DNA of 64,000 nucleotides from Ferirhizobium litorale (GTDB taxonomy: Bacteria > Pseudomonadota > Alphaproteobacteria > Rhizobiales > Rhizobiaceae): positions 124,001 to 188,000 of the forward strand of contig JALDYZ010000008.1 of NCBI GenBank assembly GCA_030028905.1, given 5' to 3'. The position numbers and the translations under genes were made by a program. Each line of letters starts with the position of its first letter. The first letter of the stretch is position 1. Under the pieces are notes generated by a model. It had not been told where the DNA came from. It did not search any database and saw only the letters and a list, made by a program, of their open reading frames with translations. Positions 45,289 to 54,037 of this stretch are shown in pieces.

Positions 45289-46402
45289 GGGCGATGATCT
45301 TTCCCTGCCGGTCGGTGACGACCACGTCGACCGAGACCGGTGCGCCGCGCAGAGTGGCAAGCGCCGTCTCGCGCGCCTTCCTGGCCACAACGCCGGCGAT
45401 GTCGATGCCGGATGCGCGGGTCATTTCAAGCACTTCAAGTGCAGTGTTCGCAGATCGAATCCGCTCCTTCAGCGGTTCGGTCCGGTCGTCGTCCGCAATC
45501 AGCGTTTCCAGGAAGGCCATGTCCACCTGGCTGCGCGCGGAGTGCAGGTCGAGCGCGCCCTGCGCCAACTTCACCATTTTTGCGAAGCCGCCGGCGATCG
45601 TCAGGCGCGGAACCGGGTGCGCTCGCAGATACTTGAGCAAACCGCCGGCAAAGTCGCCCATGTCGAGGAGCGCGCCTTCCGGCAGGCCGTAGAGTTCCTG
45701 TGCCGTCTTTTCCGAGGTAGAGCCGGTGGCGCCGAGCACGTGCGTCAGGCCCTCGGCGCGCGCGACGTCGATTCCCCGATGGATCGAGTGGATCCAGGCC
45801 GAGCAGGAGAACGGGTTGACGACTCCGGTGGTGCCGAGGATCGACAGGCCGCCGAGGATGCCGAGCCGGGGATTCCAGGTCTGCGCCGCGATCTCCTCGC
45901 CGCCAGGCACGGAGATCCGCACCTCGACGTCTGCGGGAAGGCCGTGTTCGCCGCAGAGCGCCACGACCTCGGCGCTCATCATCGCGCGCGGCACCGGGTT
46001 GATCGCCGGTTCGCCGACGGCCACCGGCAGGCCGGCCTTGGTGATCATGCCGACGCCGTCGCCGGCAGCAAAGCGGATACCGCTGCCGGGCCGCAGAGGG
46101 CGCACGCTCGCCATTACGGTGCAGCCGTGGGTCACGTCCGGATCGTCTCCGGCATCCTTGATGATCCCGGCCGTCGCATAGCCGTCGCCGAGGCTCTCGA
46201 AGGCGAGCGCAAAGGCGGGTTCCTCGCCGCGCGGAAGTCGGATCGTCACGGGATCGGGGAATTCGCCGGTGATCAGCGCCGTCAGCGCGGCCTTCGTGGC
46301 GGCGGTCGCGCAGGCGCCGGTGGTCCAGCCGCGCCGCAACTCGCCATCCGGCTTGCGGTCGGTGCCGGGTGCTGCAATCGGGGAAGCGGCGTCCGTCGTC
46401 AT
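45278..46402 (-). CDS. cbiD: cobalt-precorrin-5B C1-methyltransferase
   Basis: 374 residues with the CbiD signature LRRGWTTGACATAATKAAL (~22-40), GDGVGMITKAGLPV, LGGLSILGTTGVV and GGFAKMVKLAQGALDLHS. It methylates C1 in the anaerobic-type route, doing the job CobF does in the aerobic one; no cobF is seen here. ATG 46400-46402 has no clear ribosome binding site, and TATAAG sits ~9 nt upstream, so the mRNA may be leaderless. Divergent from cobA. Confidence 0.93.
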   Translation of the reverse strand: MTTDAASPIAAPGTDRKPDGELRRGWTTGACATAATKAALTALITGEFPDPVTIRLPRGEEPAFALAFESLGDGYATAGIIKDAGDDPDVTHGCTVMASVRPLRPGSGIRFAAGDGVGMITKAGLPVAVGEPAINPVPRAMMSAEVVALCGEHGLPADVEVRISVPGGEEIAAQTWNPRLGILGGLSILGTTGVVNPFSCSAWIHSIHRGIDVARAEGLTHVLGATGSTSEKTAQELYGLPEGALLDMGDFAGGLLKYLRAHPVPRLTIAGGFAKMVKLAQGALDLHSARSQVDMAFLETLIADDDRTEPLKERIRSANTALEVLEMTRASGIDIAGVVARKARETALATLRGAPVSVDVVVTDRQGKIIARAG

Positions 46403-46410
46403 GGTTCACT

Positions 46411-46416
46411 TATAAT
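46411..46416 (+). promoter_or_regulatory. -10 element in the cbiD/cobA divergent region
   Basis: TATAAT on the + strand, and TATAAG-like on the minus, in the 94-bp space between cbiD and cobA starts. No convincing -35 on either side. No riboswitch in this interval. Confidence 0.35.
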
Positions 46417-46496
46417 TCAGGTGGAGGGGCTTAGAAAGGCATGCGCCGACCTTTCCAAGATTGCAATTTTGCCCCTGCGGGCATAGGACGATGTGG

Positions 46497-47339
46497 ATGA
46501 ACGACAAAGCTTTTTCGCAACTTCCGACGATCGGGCCGGGCAGCGTCTGGCTGGTCGGGGCGGGGCCCGGAGATCCGGGTCTGCTGACGCTGCTTGCGGC
46601 GCGCGCGCTCGCCGATGCCGACGTGATAGTCTACGACGCCCTCGTCAACGACGACTGCCTGAAGCTCGCCCGCAGCGGCGCCGTTCTGGAGTATGCGGGA
46701 AAGCGCGGCGGCAAGCCTTCCGCCAGGCAGCGCGACATCTCGCTGCGCCTGGTCGAACTGGCGCGTGAGGGGTGCAAGGTGCTCCGCCTCAAGGGCGGCG
46801 ATCCCTTCGTCTTCGGCCGCGGTGGCGAGGAAGCGCTGACGCTGGTCGAGCACAATGTTCCGTTCCGCATCGTCCCGGGCATCACCGCCGGCATCGGCGG
46901 GCTTTCCTATGCCGGCATTCCGGTGACGCACCGGGAGATCAACCACGCCGTGACCTTCCTGACCGGCCATGATTCCTCCGGCGTGGTGCCCGACCGGATC
47001 GACTGGGATGCGATCGGCAAGGGATCTCCCGTCATCGTCATGTACATGGCCATGAAGCACATCGGCCAGATCAGCGCCAACCTGATCGCCGCCGGGCGCA
47101 GTCCTTCGGAACCGATGGCCTTCGTCTGCAACGCGGCGACCGCGCAGCAGGCCGTTCTCGAAACCACGCTCGGCGAGGCGGCACAGGCGGTTGCCGCCTC
47201 CGGGCTCGAGCCGCCGGCCATCGTCGTCGTCGGCGAGGTCGTGCGGCTGAGGGCCTCGCTCGATTGGCTCGGCGCGCTTTCCGGCAGGAAACTCGCGAGC
47301 GACCCCTTCGCCAGCGAAAACGGAAAGGAAACGGCATGA
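46497..47339 (+). CDS. cobA: uroporphyrinogen-III C-methyltransferase
   Basis: 280 residues from ATG 46497 (AGGA 8 nt upstream); ATG 46491 is too close to it. SUMT family: WLVGAGPGDPGLLTLLAARAL, VLRLKGGDPFVFGRGGEEA, IVPGITAGIGG. It makes precorrin-2, the branch from heme to cobalamin and siroheme. ATGA overlap with cobB. Confidence 0.94.
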   Translation: MNDKAFSQLPTIGPGSVWLVGAGPGDPGLLTLLAARALADADVIVYDALVNDDCLKLARSGAVLEYAGKRGGKPSARQRDISLRLVELAREGCKVLRLKGGDPFVFGRGGEEALTLVEHNVPFRIVPGITAGIGGLSYAGIPVTHREINHAVTFLTGHDSSGVVPDRIDWDAIGKGSPVIVMYMAMKHIGQISANLIAAGRSPSEPMAFVCNAATAQQAVLETTLGEAAQAVAASGLEPPAIVVVGEVVRLRASLDWLGALSGRKLASDPFASENGKETA

Positions 47340-48643
47340 GCGGGCTCCTGATCGCCGCGCCGTCGTCGGGTGCGGGAAAGACGACAATCACGCTTGGGCT
47401 GCTGCGTGCGCTGCACCGCAAGGGCGTGGCGCTGGCGCCCGGCAAGGCAGGGCCGGACTATATCGATCCGGCATTCCATTCGGCGGCCAGCGGCGAGAAG
47501 TGTCTGAACTACGATCCCTGGGCGATGCGCCGCGAATTGCTGCTTGCCAACGCCGCGCTGCATCGCTCTGGCGGCAAGATGCTGGTGATCGAGGCGATGA
47601 TGGGTCTGTTCGACGGTGCGGCCGACGGCAGCGGCTCGCCGGCCGACCTCGCGGCTACTCTCGGCCTTTCCGTCGTCCTCGTCGTCGATTGCGCCCGCAT
47701 GTCCCATTCCGTTGCGGCGCTGGTCAGCGGATTTGCCAATTTCCGCATCGACACGCGCATTGCCGGCGTCATTCTCAACCGTGTCGCCAGCGATCGCCAT
47801 GAAGCCATGCTTCGCTTTGCGCTCGAATCGATCCGCATGCCGATCTATGCCGTCGTGCGCATGGACAAGGAGCTGACGCTGCCCGAGCGCCACCTGGGGC
47901 TGGTGCAGGCCGGCGAGCACGGCGCGCTCGAGGAATTCATCGAACATGCCGCCAAGGCGGTGACCGTCGACTGCGACCTGTCGCTGCTGGTCAGGGCGGC
48001 GCGCCAGGTACCGGACCGGACATCGGACGCCAACATCGCCCGGTTGCCGCCGCTCGGGCAGCGCATCGCGGTGGCTCACGACCTCGCCTTCGCCTTTTGC
48101 TACGAGCACATGCTGCTCGGCTGGCGGCGGCGCGGTGCGGAGATCAGCTTTTTTTCGCCGCTCGCCGACGAGGCGCCACCCGAAAACAGCGATGCCATCT
48201 ACCTGCCGGGCGGCTATCCGGAACTCAACGCCGGCAGGATCGCCGAGGCGGAGCGCTTCCGCGCCGGCGTCGTCGAAGCGGCGGCGCGCGGGGTGCGGGT
48301 CTACGGCGAATGCGGGGGATACATGGCCCTCGGCGAGGGGCTGATCGATGCGAACGGCCGACGCCACCGGATGCTCGGGTTGTTGCCGTTGACCACAAGC
48401 TTCCAGGAGCGTCGGCGTCACCTGGGGTACCGGCGCGTGACGCCGGTTGCAGGTGGTCCGTTTGAAACGCCGATGACCGCCCATGAGTTCCACTATGCCA
48501 CGGTTGTTTCCGAAGGCGATGCCGAGCGCCTGTTTGCCGTCACCGACGCGCTCGACACGCCGCTCGGCGAGGCGGGACTGCGCCGGGGTACGGTTTCCGG
48601 TTCCTTCATGCACCTGATCGATCTGGCCGGCAGCCCCGGATGA
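47336..48643 (+). CDS. cobB: cobyrinate / hydrogenobyrinate a,c-diamide synthase
   Basis: 435 residues. P-loop APSSGAGKTT at the N-terminus and a triad glutamine amidotransferase with GECGGYMALGEG (nucleophile Cys) at ~325; the CobB/CbiA order. It amidates side chains a and c. Its substrate depends on whether cobalt is already present. Overlaps both neighbours as ATGA. Confidence 0.95.
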   Translation: MSGLLIAAPSSGAGKTTITLGLLRALHRKGVALAPGKAGPDYIDPAFHSAASGEKCLNYDPWAMRRELLLANAALHRSGGKMLVIEAMMGLFDGAADGSGSPADLAATLGLSVVLVVDCARMSHSVAALVSGFANFRIDTRIAGVILNRVASDRHEAMLRFALESIRMPIYAVVRMDKELTLPERHLGLVQAGEHGALEEFIEHAAKAVTVDCDLSLLVRAARQVPDRTSDANIARLPPLGQRIAVAHDLAFAFCYEHMLLGWRRRGAEISFFSPLADEAPPENSDAIYLPGGYPELNAGRIAEAERFRAGVVEAAARGVRVYGECGGYMALGEGLIDANGRRHRMLGLLPLTTSFQERRRHLGYRRVTPVAGGPFETPMTAHEFHYATVVSEGDAERLFAVTDALDTPLGEAGLRRGTVSGSFMHLIDLAGSPG

Positions 48644-49647
48644 GCGCTCCGATCATCCATGGTGGAGGCATAACTGCCGCCGCGAAGGCCTATGGCGGCA
48701 AACCCGAAGACTGGCTGGACCTCTCCACCGGGATCAATCCGAATCCTGTCGCCATCCCGCCGATCCCGGTCCGTGCCTGGCACCGTCTGCCGGACGAGCA
48801 CCTTGTAGCGTTCGCCCGCAAGGCCGCCGCCGGCTACTATGGATGCGGGGAGGCACTGCCGCTCGCGGTGCCCGGCACCCAGTCGGTTATCCAGTTGCTG
48901 CCGCGGCTTGCTGACCGATCGCGACGAGTCGCCATTCTCTCGCCAACCTACGGCGAATATGCCCGGGCATTCGAACTTGCCGGCATGGCGGTCGACAAGG
49001 TTGCCGGTCTCGAAGACATCGTGGCGGACCACGGACTGGCGGTTGTAGTCAATCCCAACAATCCGGACGGCCGCGCCTTCGCGTCCGAAACGCTGGAAAG
49101 GCTCTGGAAACGGTTGAGGCAACAGGACACCGTGCTGGTCGTCGACGAGGCGTTCGGCGATACCGATCCGTCCATGAGCCTCGCACCCCGTATCTTTGAA
49201 ATGCCGGGGCTCGTCATCTTCCGGTCCTTCGGTAAGTTCTTCGGGCTGGCGGGCATGCGGCTCGGGTTTGCGATCGCCGAGGAGGCGATCCTGCGCAGGT
49301 TCGAGGAATGGCTGGGGCCGTGGGCGGTCTCCGGCCCGGCGCTATCCGTTGCCGAGCAGTTGATGCGCTCGGACGCCGCGCCGATCGCTTTGGCGATAGC
49401 CGAGCGCAGGCGCGGGCTGGCGGTCGTGCTGGAGGAGGCGGGCCTGATGGTCTCCGGCGGAACGTCGCTCTTCGCGCTCGTCACCCATCCGCAGGCAAGT
49501 GCGCTGCACGCGCACCTCTGCGGCGACCACATTCTCGTGCGCAAGTTCGACTACGCGCCGCACTGGCTGCGGATCGGCCTTGCCCCAGACGAAGCCGGCG
49601 ACCGGAGGCTCGCCATGTCGCTGCGAACGTGGAACGCGGCTCAATGA
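48640..49647 (+). CDS. cobC: PLP-dependent threonine-phosphate decarboxylase-like enzyme CobC
   Basis: 335 residues of the class-I aminotransferase fold: DLSTGINPNP at the start, VVVNPNNPDGR, DEAFGD and the PLP-Lys region SFGKFFGLAGMRLGF (~196-210). CobC/CobD-type enzymes make the (R)-1-amino-2-propanol phosphate arm. ATGA overlap with cobD. Confidence 0.93.
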   Translation: MSAPIIHGGGITAAAKAYGGKPEDWLDLSTGINPNPVAIPPIPVRAWHRLPDEHLVAFARKAAAGYYGCGEALPLAVPGTQSVIQLLPRLADRSRRVAILSPTYGEYARAFELAGMAVDKVAGLEDIVADHGLAVVVNPNNPDGRAFASETLERLWKRLRQQDTVLVVDEAFGDTDPSMSLAPRIFEMPGLVIFRSFGKFFGLAGMRLGFAIAEEAILRRFEEWLGPWAVSGPALSVAEQLMRSDAAPIALAIAERRRGLAVVLEEAGLMVSGGTSLFALVTHPQASALHAHLCGDHILVRKFDYAPHWLRIGLAPDEAGDRRLAMSLRTWNAAQ

Positions 49648-50618
49648 CCCAGAACCTGCTGATCCTGTTCCTGGCGCTGATCCTCGATCGCATCGTCGGC
49701 GATCCCGTGTGGATGTGGAACCGCGTGCCGCATCCGGTGGTGCTGTTCGGCAAGGCGATCTCGGCCCTTGATGACATGCTGAACCGGCGCGACCTGCCGG
49801 GATCTGCTCGGAAGCGGAACGGCGTCCTTGCCATTGCGGCGCTTGTGGTGGCAAGCCTTGCCATCGGCTGGCTGGTTGATGCGGCGCTGTTGCTGCTCGG
49901 TCCGATTGGCATACTTGCCGAGGTTCTGTTGGTGGCCGTGTTCCTTGCGCAGAAAAGCCTTGCCGATCATGTCGCGGCGGTCGCCGACGGCTTGCGTCGC
50001 GACGGCCTGGAAGGCGGCCGCAAGGCGGTCGCGATGATCGTCGGCCGCGATCCCGAAACCCTCGACGAACCCGGCGTCTGCCGTGCCGCGCTCGAGAGCC
50101 TGGCCGAGAATTTCTCCGACGGGGTGGTTGCCCCGGCACTCTGGTACGCCGTGCTCGGGCTTCCGGGCCTTTTCGCCTACAAGATGCTGAACACCGCCGA
50201 TTCGATGATCGGCCACAAATCGGAGAAATACCTCGATTTCGGCTGGGCCTCGGCGCGTCTGGACGATCTGGCGAACTGGCCGGCAGCGCGGGCCTCGATA
50301 CTGCTGGTCGCTGCCGGTGCCGCCTTTACCAGGGGGGTGGAGGCAGCCCGCAACGCGTTGCGCGTCGCGCTTCGCGACAGCGGCCTGCATCGTTCGCCGA
50401 ACTCCGGCTGGCCGGAAGCGGCGATGGCGGGCGCGCTCGACGTCCAGCTTGCCGGCCCCAGGGTCTATGGCGGCACAAGGGTCAGCGAGCCGATGATCAA
50501 CGGGGCAGGGCGCGACATCGCTGGTTCGGACGACCTCACCGCCGGCATCGCCATCTTCCAAGGCGCATGCTCGACGCTTGCCGCGATCGCCTTCGTGCTG
50601 TTCGTCATCCTGCTTTAG
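49644..50618 (+). CDS. cobD: adenosylcobinamide-phosphate synthase (CobD/CbiB)
   Basis: 324 residues, an integral membrane protein with about five helices. DRIVGDP...PHPVVLFGK at the N-terminus, ESLAENFSDGVVAPALWYA and KMLNTADSMIGHKSEKY are family hallmarks. It attaches the aminopropanol arm to cobyric acid. Last of cobABCD; convergent with fnr, with only 19 bp between. Confidence 0.95.
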   Translation: MTQNLLILFLALILDRIVGDPVWMWNRVPHPVVLFGKAISALDDMLNRRDLPGSARKRNGVLAIAALVVASLAIGWLVDAALLLLGPIGILAEVLLVAVFLAQKSLADHVAAVADGLRRDGLEGGRKAVAMIVGRDPETLDEPGVCRAALESLAENFSDGVVAPALWYAVLGLPGLFAYKMLNTADSMIGHKSEKYLDFGWASARLDDLANWPAARASILLVAAGAAFTRGVEAARNALRVALRDSGLHRSPNSGWPEAAMAGALDVQLAGPRVYGGTRVSEPMINGAGRDIAGSDDLTAGIAIFQGACSTLAAIAFVLFVILL

Positions 50619-50637
50619 GAGATTGCTTCGTCCGGTA

Positions 50638-51363
50638 TCAGTCGTTGCCGGCGGTGCGGCCGAGCCGCTCCAGGTCCGGCACGATCACATGCCGGTTGTT
50701 TTCGACGTGAATGATGTTTTCCTTGCGCAACTTGGTCATCTGGCGACTGACGGTCTCGATCGTCAGGCCGAGGAAATCGGCGATATCGGCGCGTGACAGC
50801 GGCAGGTCGAACGCGCTCTTGTCGATACATTCGGGATCGACATTGGTGGCGATCAGGTAGAGGAAGCTGGCGACCTTTTCCTGCGCCGTCTTGCGGCCGA
50901 GCGTCAGCATCCAGTCGCGGGCTTCGTCCAGTTCCTTCAGGGCCTGGTTGTGCAGGCGGTGTTCGAGTTCCGGCGTCTCGGATACCATCCGGTCGATGAT
51001 GGCGCGTGGAAAGGCGCAGATCTCGGTATCGATGGCGGCCTCGGCGCTCAGCGTACTTTCCGCCACGAACGGGCGCCCCATGAAGTCCGGCGCGAACTGC
51101 AGCCCGACGATCTGCTGGCGGCCGTCCGCCATCATCTTCGAGAGCTTTATGACGCCCCTCATGATGTTGGAATAGCTGCCGACCCGCTCGCCCTGGCCCA
51201 CGACCTCGCTCCCGGCCTCGATCCTGCGGCGCGTCGAATGCTTGCTGAGTTCCACCAGTTGATCCACCGTCAGCGTCCCGCAAACGCCGCCGTGGCGGGC
51301 TTCGCAGGAACGACACACGACGGGAAGGTTGGAATTGTGAATGTCTTTTCTCGGCAGGTCCAT
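50638..51363 (-). CDS. fnr: FNR-type oxygen-sensing regulator
   Basis: 241 residues. N-terminal Cys17, Cys20 and Cys28 plus Cys116 match the four 4Fe-4S ligands of E. coli FNR. Then a cyclic-nucleotide-like beta roll, a dimer helix and a helix-turn-helix with RADIADFLGLTIETVSRQMTKL (E-x2-SR is the TTGAT-reading motif). It is FnrN/FnrL-like and should activate hemN and ccoNOQP at low oxygen. The FNR box at 51497 lies ~134 bp upstream of its start, so it may control itself. Confidence 0.93.
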   Translation of the reverse strand: MDLPRKDIHNSNLPVVCRSCEARHGGVCGTLTVDQLVELSKHSTRRRIEAGSEVVGQGERVGSYSNIMRGVIKLSKMMADGRQQIVGLQFAPDFMGRPFVAESTLSAEAAIDTEICAFPRAIIDRMVSETPELEHRLHNQALKELDEARDWMLTLGRKTAQEKVASFLYLIATNVDPECIDKSAFDLPLSRADIADFLGLTIETVSRQMTKLRKENIIHVENNRHVIVPDLERLGRTAGND

Positions 51364-51496
51364 CGGGCGTTCCAGTGTCTTTCAAGGCATCGTTGCAATC
51401 GCAGGGCGGCGCGCGCTATCCGTTCATATCATTCTTTAGCAGAAATAAATCCTCCTCGCTCGTCGAGTATCGCCCGCTTTCGCCCTCAATGCGTGT

Positions 51497-51510
51497 TTGA
51501 TCGAGGTCAA
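51497..51510. promoter_or_regulatory. FNR box between fnr and hemN
   Basis: TTGAT-CGAG-GTCAA, one mismatch from TTGAT-N4-ATCAA, 71 bp before the hemN start. The spacing suits class-II activation of hemN. Confidence 0.8.
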
Positions 51511-51581
51511 GGGCGCTGGCCGACCGGCATTCTACAAGTTTCCCGACGATTTGTGATGCGCCAAAACGGCGGGAGGCATTG

Positions 51582-52931
51582 ATGAACCGGCATTTTTTGA
51601 AGAAATATGCAGGTGCGGTACCACGCTATACCAGCTATCCGACGGCGCCGCATTTCCACGAAGGTATCGGCTGCGACATATATGCGCAGTGGCTGCAGGC
51701 ACTCGGCGCTGGGCAGTCGCTTTCTCTCTATGTGCACATCCCCTATTGCGACCGGCTGTGCTGGTTCTGCGCCTGCCATACGCGCCATACGCTGAAATAC
51801 GAGCCGATCGCCCGCTACCTCGAATCGCTGAAGCGCGAGATCGCCACCGTCGGCGCGCTGGTGTCGAAGGAGACGCGGGTGACCGCGCTGCATTTCGGCG
51901 GCGGATCGCCGACCATGGTGAAGCCGGAGGACCTTGTCGATCTCGTTCGCCACCTGCGTGCAGCCTTCCGCTTTTCCGACGATGCCGGGATCAGCGTCGA
52001 GATGGATCCGAACGATCTCGACGAGGCGCGCTACGACGCATTGGCTGCCATCGGAATGACCCGGGCGAGCCTTGGCGTGCAGGATTTCGATTCGAAGGTG
52101 CAAAGGACGATCAACCGCATCCAGACCTTCGAGCAGACGCGCAGCGTCGTCGAGGCGGTGCGGGCGTGGGGCGTCCGCTCGGTCAACTGCGATATTCTTT
52201 ATGGCCTTCCCTACCAGTCGGTTGCCTCGGTGGAGAAAACCCTCCGCGATATCCTGTCGCTCGCTCCTGATCGCGTCGCGCTGTTCGGCTACGCCCACGT
52301 GCCGTGGATGAAGAAGCACCAGACGATGATTCCCGAGGCTGCCCTGCCGGACGTGGTCGAGCGGTTCCGGCAGATGTCGGCGGCTGCCGCGATGCTGGTC
52401 GGCAACGGCTACGAGCCGATCGGTATCGATCATTTTTCGAAGTCGTCGGACGGGTTGGCTGTGGCGGCGCGCGAAGGAAGGCTCCGCCGAAATTTCCAGG
52501 GCTATACCGACGATGCCGCCGATGCGCTGATCGGCCTCGGCGCCTCGTCAATCGGGCAACTGCCGCAGGGCTATGTCCAGAACATGCCGGCGACCGGCGA
52601 GTACCAGCGCATGGCCGACGGACCGGGCCTGGCCGTCGTGCGCGGCATCGCCGTCGACGAGGAGGATCGAATGCGCCGTCATGTCATCGAAAGCATAATG
52701 TGCGGCTTCGGCTTCGACTTCGAGGATCTGCGCGCGCGCTTTCCAGCTATTGCCGAGGACGTTATCGCCGAGGCACGGGACTTTGCCATGGCCGACGTCG
52801 ATGGAATCTGCCGTTTCGATGCACGGACGTTTCAGTTGACCGCGGCCGGGAAGCCGTTTGCGCGCAGCGTTGCCGCGGTCTTCGACGGCTATCTCGGCAA
52901 TGGCCGCGGCCGGCACTCCATTGCTGTTTAG
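51582..52931 (+). CDS. hemN: oxygen-independent coproporphyrinogen III dehydrogenase
   Basis: 449 residues from ATG 51582. Radical-SAM cluster Cys56, Cys60 and Cys63 in YCDRLCWFCAC, then HFGGGSPTMV. HemN C-terminal domain present, and the N-terminal PRYTSYPTAPHF is the HemN (not HemW) mark. It makes heme when O2 is scarce, which fits the FNR box in front of it and the high-affinity oxidase downstream. Confidence 0.95.
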   Translation: MNRHFLKKYAGAVPRYTSYPTAPHFHEGIGCDIYAQWLQALGAGQSLSLYVHIPYCDRLCWFCACHTRHTLKYEPIARYLESLKREIATVGALVSKETRVTALHFGGGSPTMVKPEDLVDLVRHLRAAFRFSDDAGISVEMDPNDLDEARYDALAAIGMTRASLGVQDFDSKVQRTINRIQTFEQTRSVVEAVRAWGVRSVNCDILYGLPYQSVASVEKTLRDILSLAPDRVALFGYAHVPWMKKHQTMIPEAALPDVVERFRQMSAAAAMLVGNGYEPIGIDHFSKSSDGLAVAAREGRLRRNFQGYTDDAADALIGLGASSIGQLPQGYVQNMPATGEYQRMADGPGLAVVRGIAVDEEDRMRRHVIESIMCGFGFDFEDLRARFPAIAEDVIAEARDFAMADVDGICRFDARTFQLTAAGKPFARSVAAVFDGYLGNGRGRHSIAV

Positions 52932-53030
52932 GCAACAGTACCCGTGCAAAATATCGCAATGCGGAATGAGGCCATTGGCTTTTCGGCGGGATTTCCCTAT
53001 GAGGAGTGCTGAAAAGACATTCTAAGAGGT

Positions 53031-53315
53031 ATGGTAGTGACTGCTACATTCGACAAGGTTGCCGACATCATCGCGGAAACGAGCGAAATCGATCGCGCAA
53101 CGATCACGCCCGAAAGCCACACGATCGACGATCTGGGCATCGACAGCCTCGACTTCCTCGACATCGTTTTTGCGATCGACAAGGAGTTCGGCATCAAGAT
53201 TCCGCTTGAGCAGTGGACCCAGGAAGTCAACGAGGGCAAGGTTTCCACGGAGGAATACTTCGTGCTGAAGAACCTCTGTGCGAAGATTGACGAACTGCGG
53301 GCTGCCAAGGGCTGA
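53031..53315 (+). CDS. acpXL: acyl carrier protein AcpXL
   Basis: 94 residues. The phosphopantetheine site is Ser39 in GIDSLDF; the C-terminus beyond 80 is longer than in AcpP. AcpXL carries the 27-hydroxy-octacosanoate made for lipid A in Rhizobiales. It is followed by its own strong terminator, so it is probably made in excess over the enzymes downstream. Confidence 0.95.
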   Translation: MVVTATFDKVADIIAETSEIDRATITPESHTIDDLGIDSLDFLDIVFAIDKEFGIKIPLEQWTQEVNEGKVSTEEYFVLKNLCAKIDELRAAKG

Positions 53316-53335
53316 TCAGTTTTCTGGATTGTTGA

Positions 53336-53382
53336 GCGTGCGGCGCGCCCTCCCGGCGCGGCGCACGCTTTGGTGTTTTTTT
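53336..53382 (+). terminator. intrinsic terminator after acpXL
   Basis: GCGTGCGGCGCGCC pairs with GGCGCGGCGCACGC (one mismatch, short loop), with seven T at 53376-53382. It separates acpXL from the synthase genes. Confidence 0.85.
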
Positions 53383-53549
53383 CGTGCAAGTCGTTCGCCG
53401 ACCATGTAGGGAACGCGGGCAGATGAGGAACCGGCGCATCCGCCTCGCGCGCCCGACGGGCGCTGGCGAGATGCGTGCGAACGGTGCCGTTGCACATAGG
53501 CGCAGGCGGCGGAAACTCGCCGGATGCGCCGCAGGCCTGGAGAACTCCC

Positions 53550-54026
53550 ATGCTGCTGGAATATTTCCAGATGATCGACCGGGTAGAAGCCGTGGATCTT
53601 TCCAAGGGGTGGTTGAAAGCCCGGTCCGTCGTGCCGGCGAAGAGCCCGGTTTTCGAAGGGCATTTCCCCGGAATGCCGCTGGTGCCCGGCGTGCTCTTGA
53701 TCGAAACCATGGCGCAGGCGTCGGGCATGCTGGTGCTGGCCGCGACCTCCTTCAAGGCGATGCCGTTCCTGATGTCGGTCGACGGTGCCAAGATGCGCAC
53801 CTTCGTCGAGCCCGAAGCGGTGCTCGATATCGAGGCCACCCTGGAGCATGACGGATCCGGCTTTGCCGTGACCAAGGCCAAGATCTCCTCGGACGGCAAG
53901 AAGGTTTGCGACGGGCAGCTGAAGCTGCGCACCATGCCTTTCGATGAAATTCCGCTCGCCGACATCGTGCGCAAGCGCGCCGGCGAAGTCGGGCTCCTGG
54001 ATGCGATCGCCGCCACGGCAGGGTAA
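53550..54026 (+). CDS. fabZXL: 3-hydroxyacyl-ACP dehydratase FabZXL
   Basis: 158 residues from ATG 53550 (GGAG upstream). Hot-dog fold with the FabZ active-site segment GHFPGMPLVPGVLLIETMAQ. It dehydrates hydroxyacyl-AcpXL during elongation of the very long chain. First gene of the synthase run, 11 bp before fabF2. Confidence 0.92.
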   Translation: MLLEYFQMIDRVEAVDLSKGWLKARSVVPAKSPVFEGHFPGMPLVPGVLLIETMAQASGMLVLAATSFKAMPFLMSVDGAKMRTFVEPEAVLDIEATLEHDGSGFAVTKAKISSDGKKVCDGQLKLRTMPFDEIPLADIVRKRAGEVGLLDAIAATAG

Positions 54027-54037
54027 GAGGAAAACGC

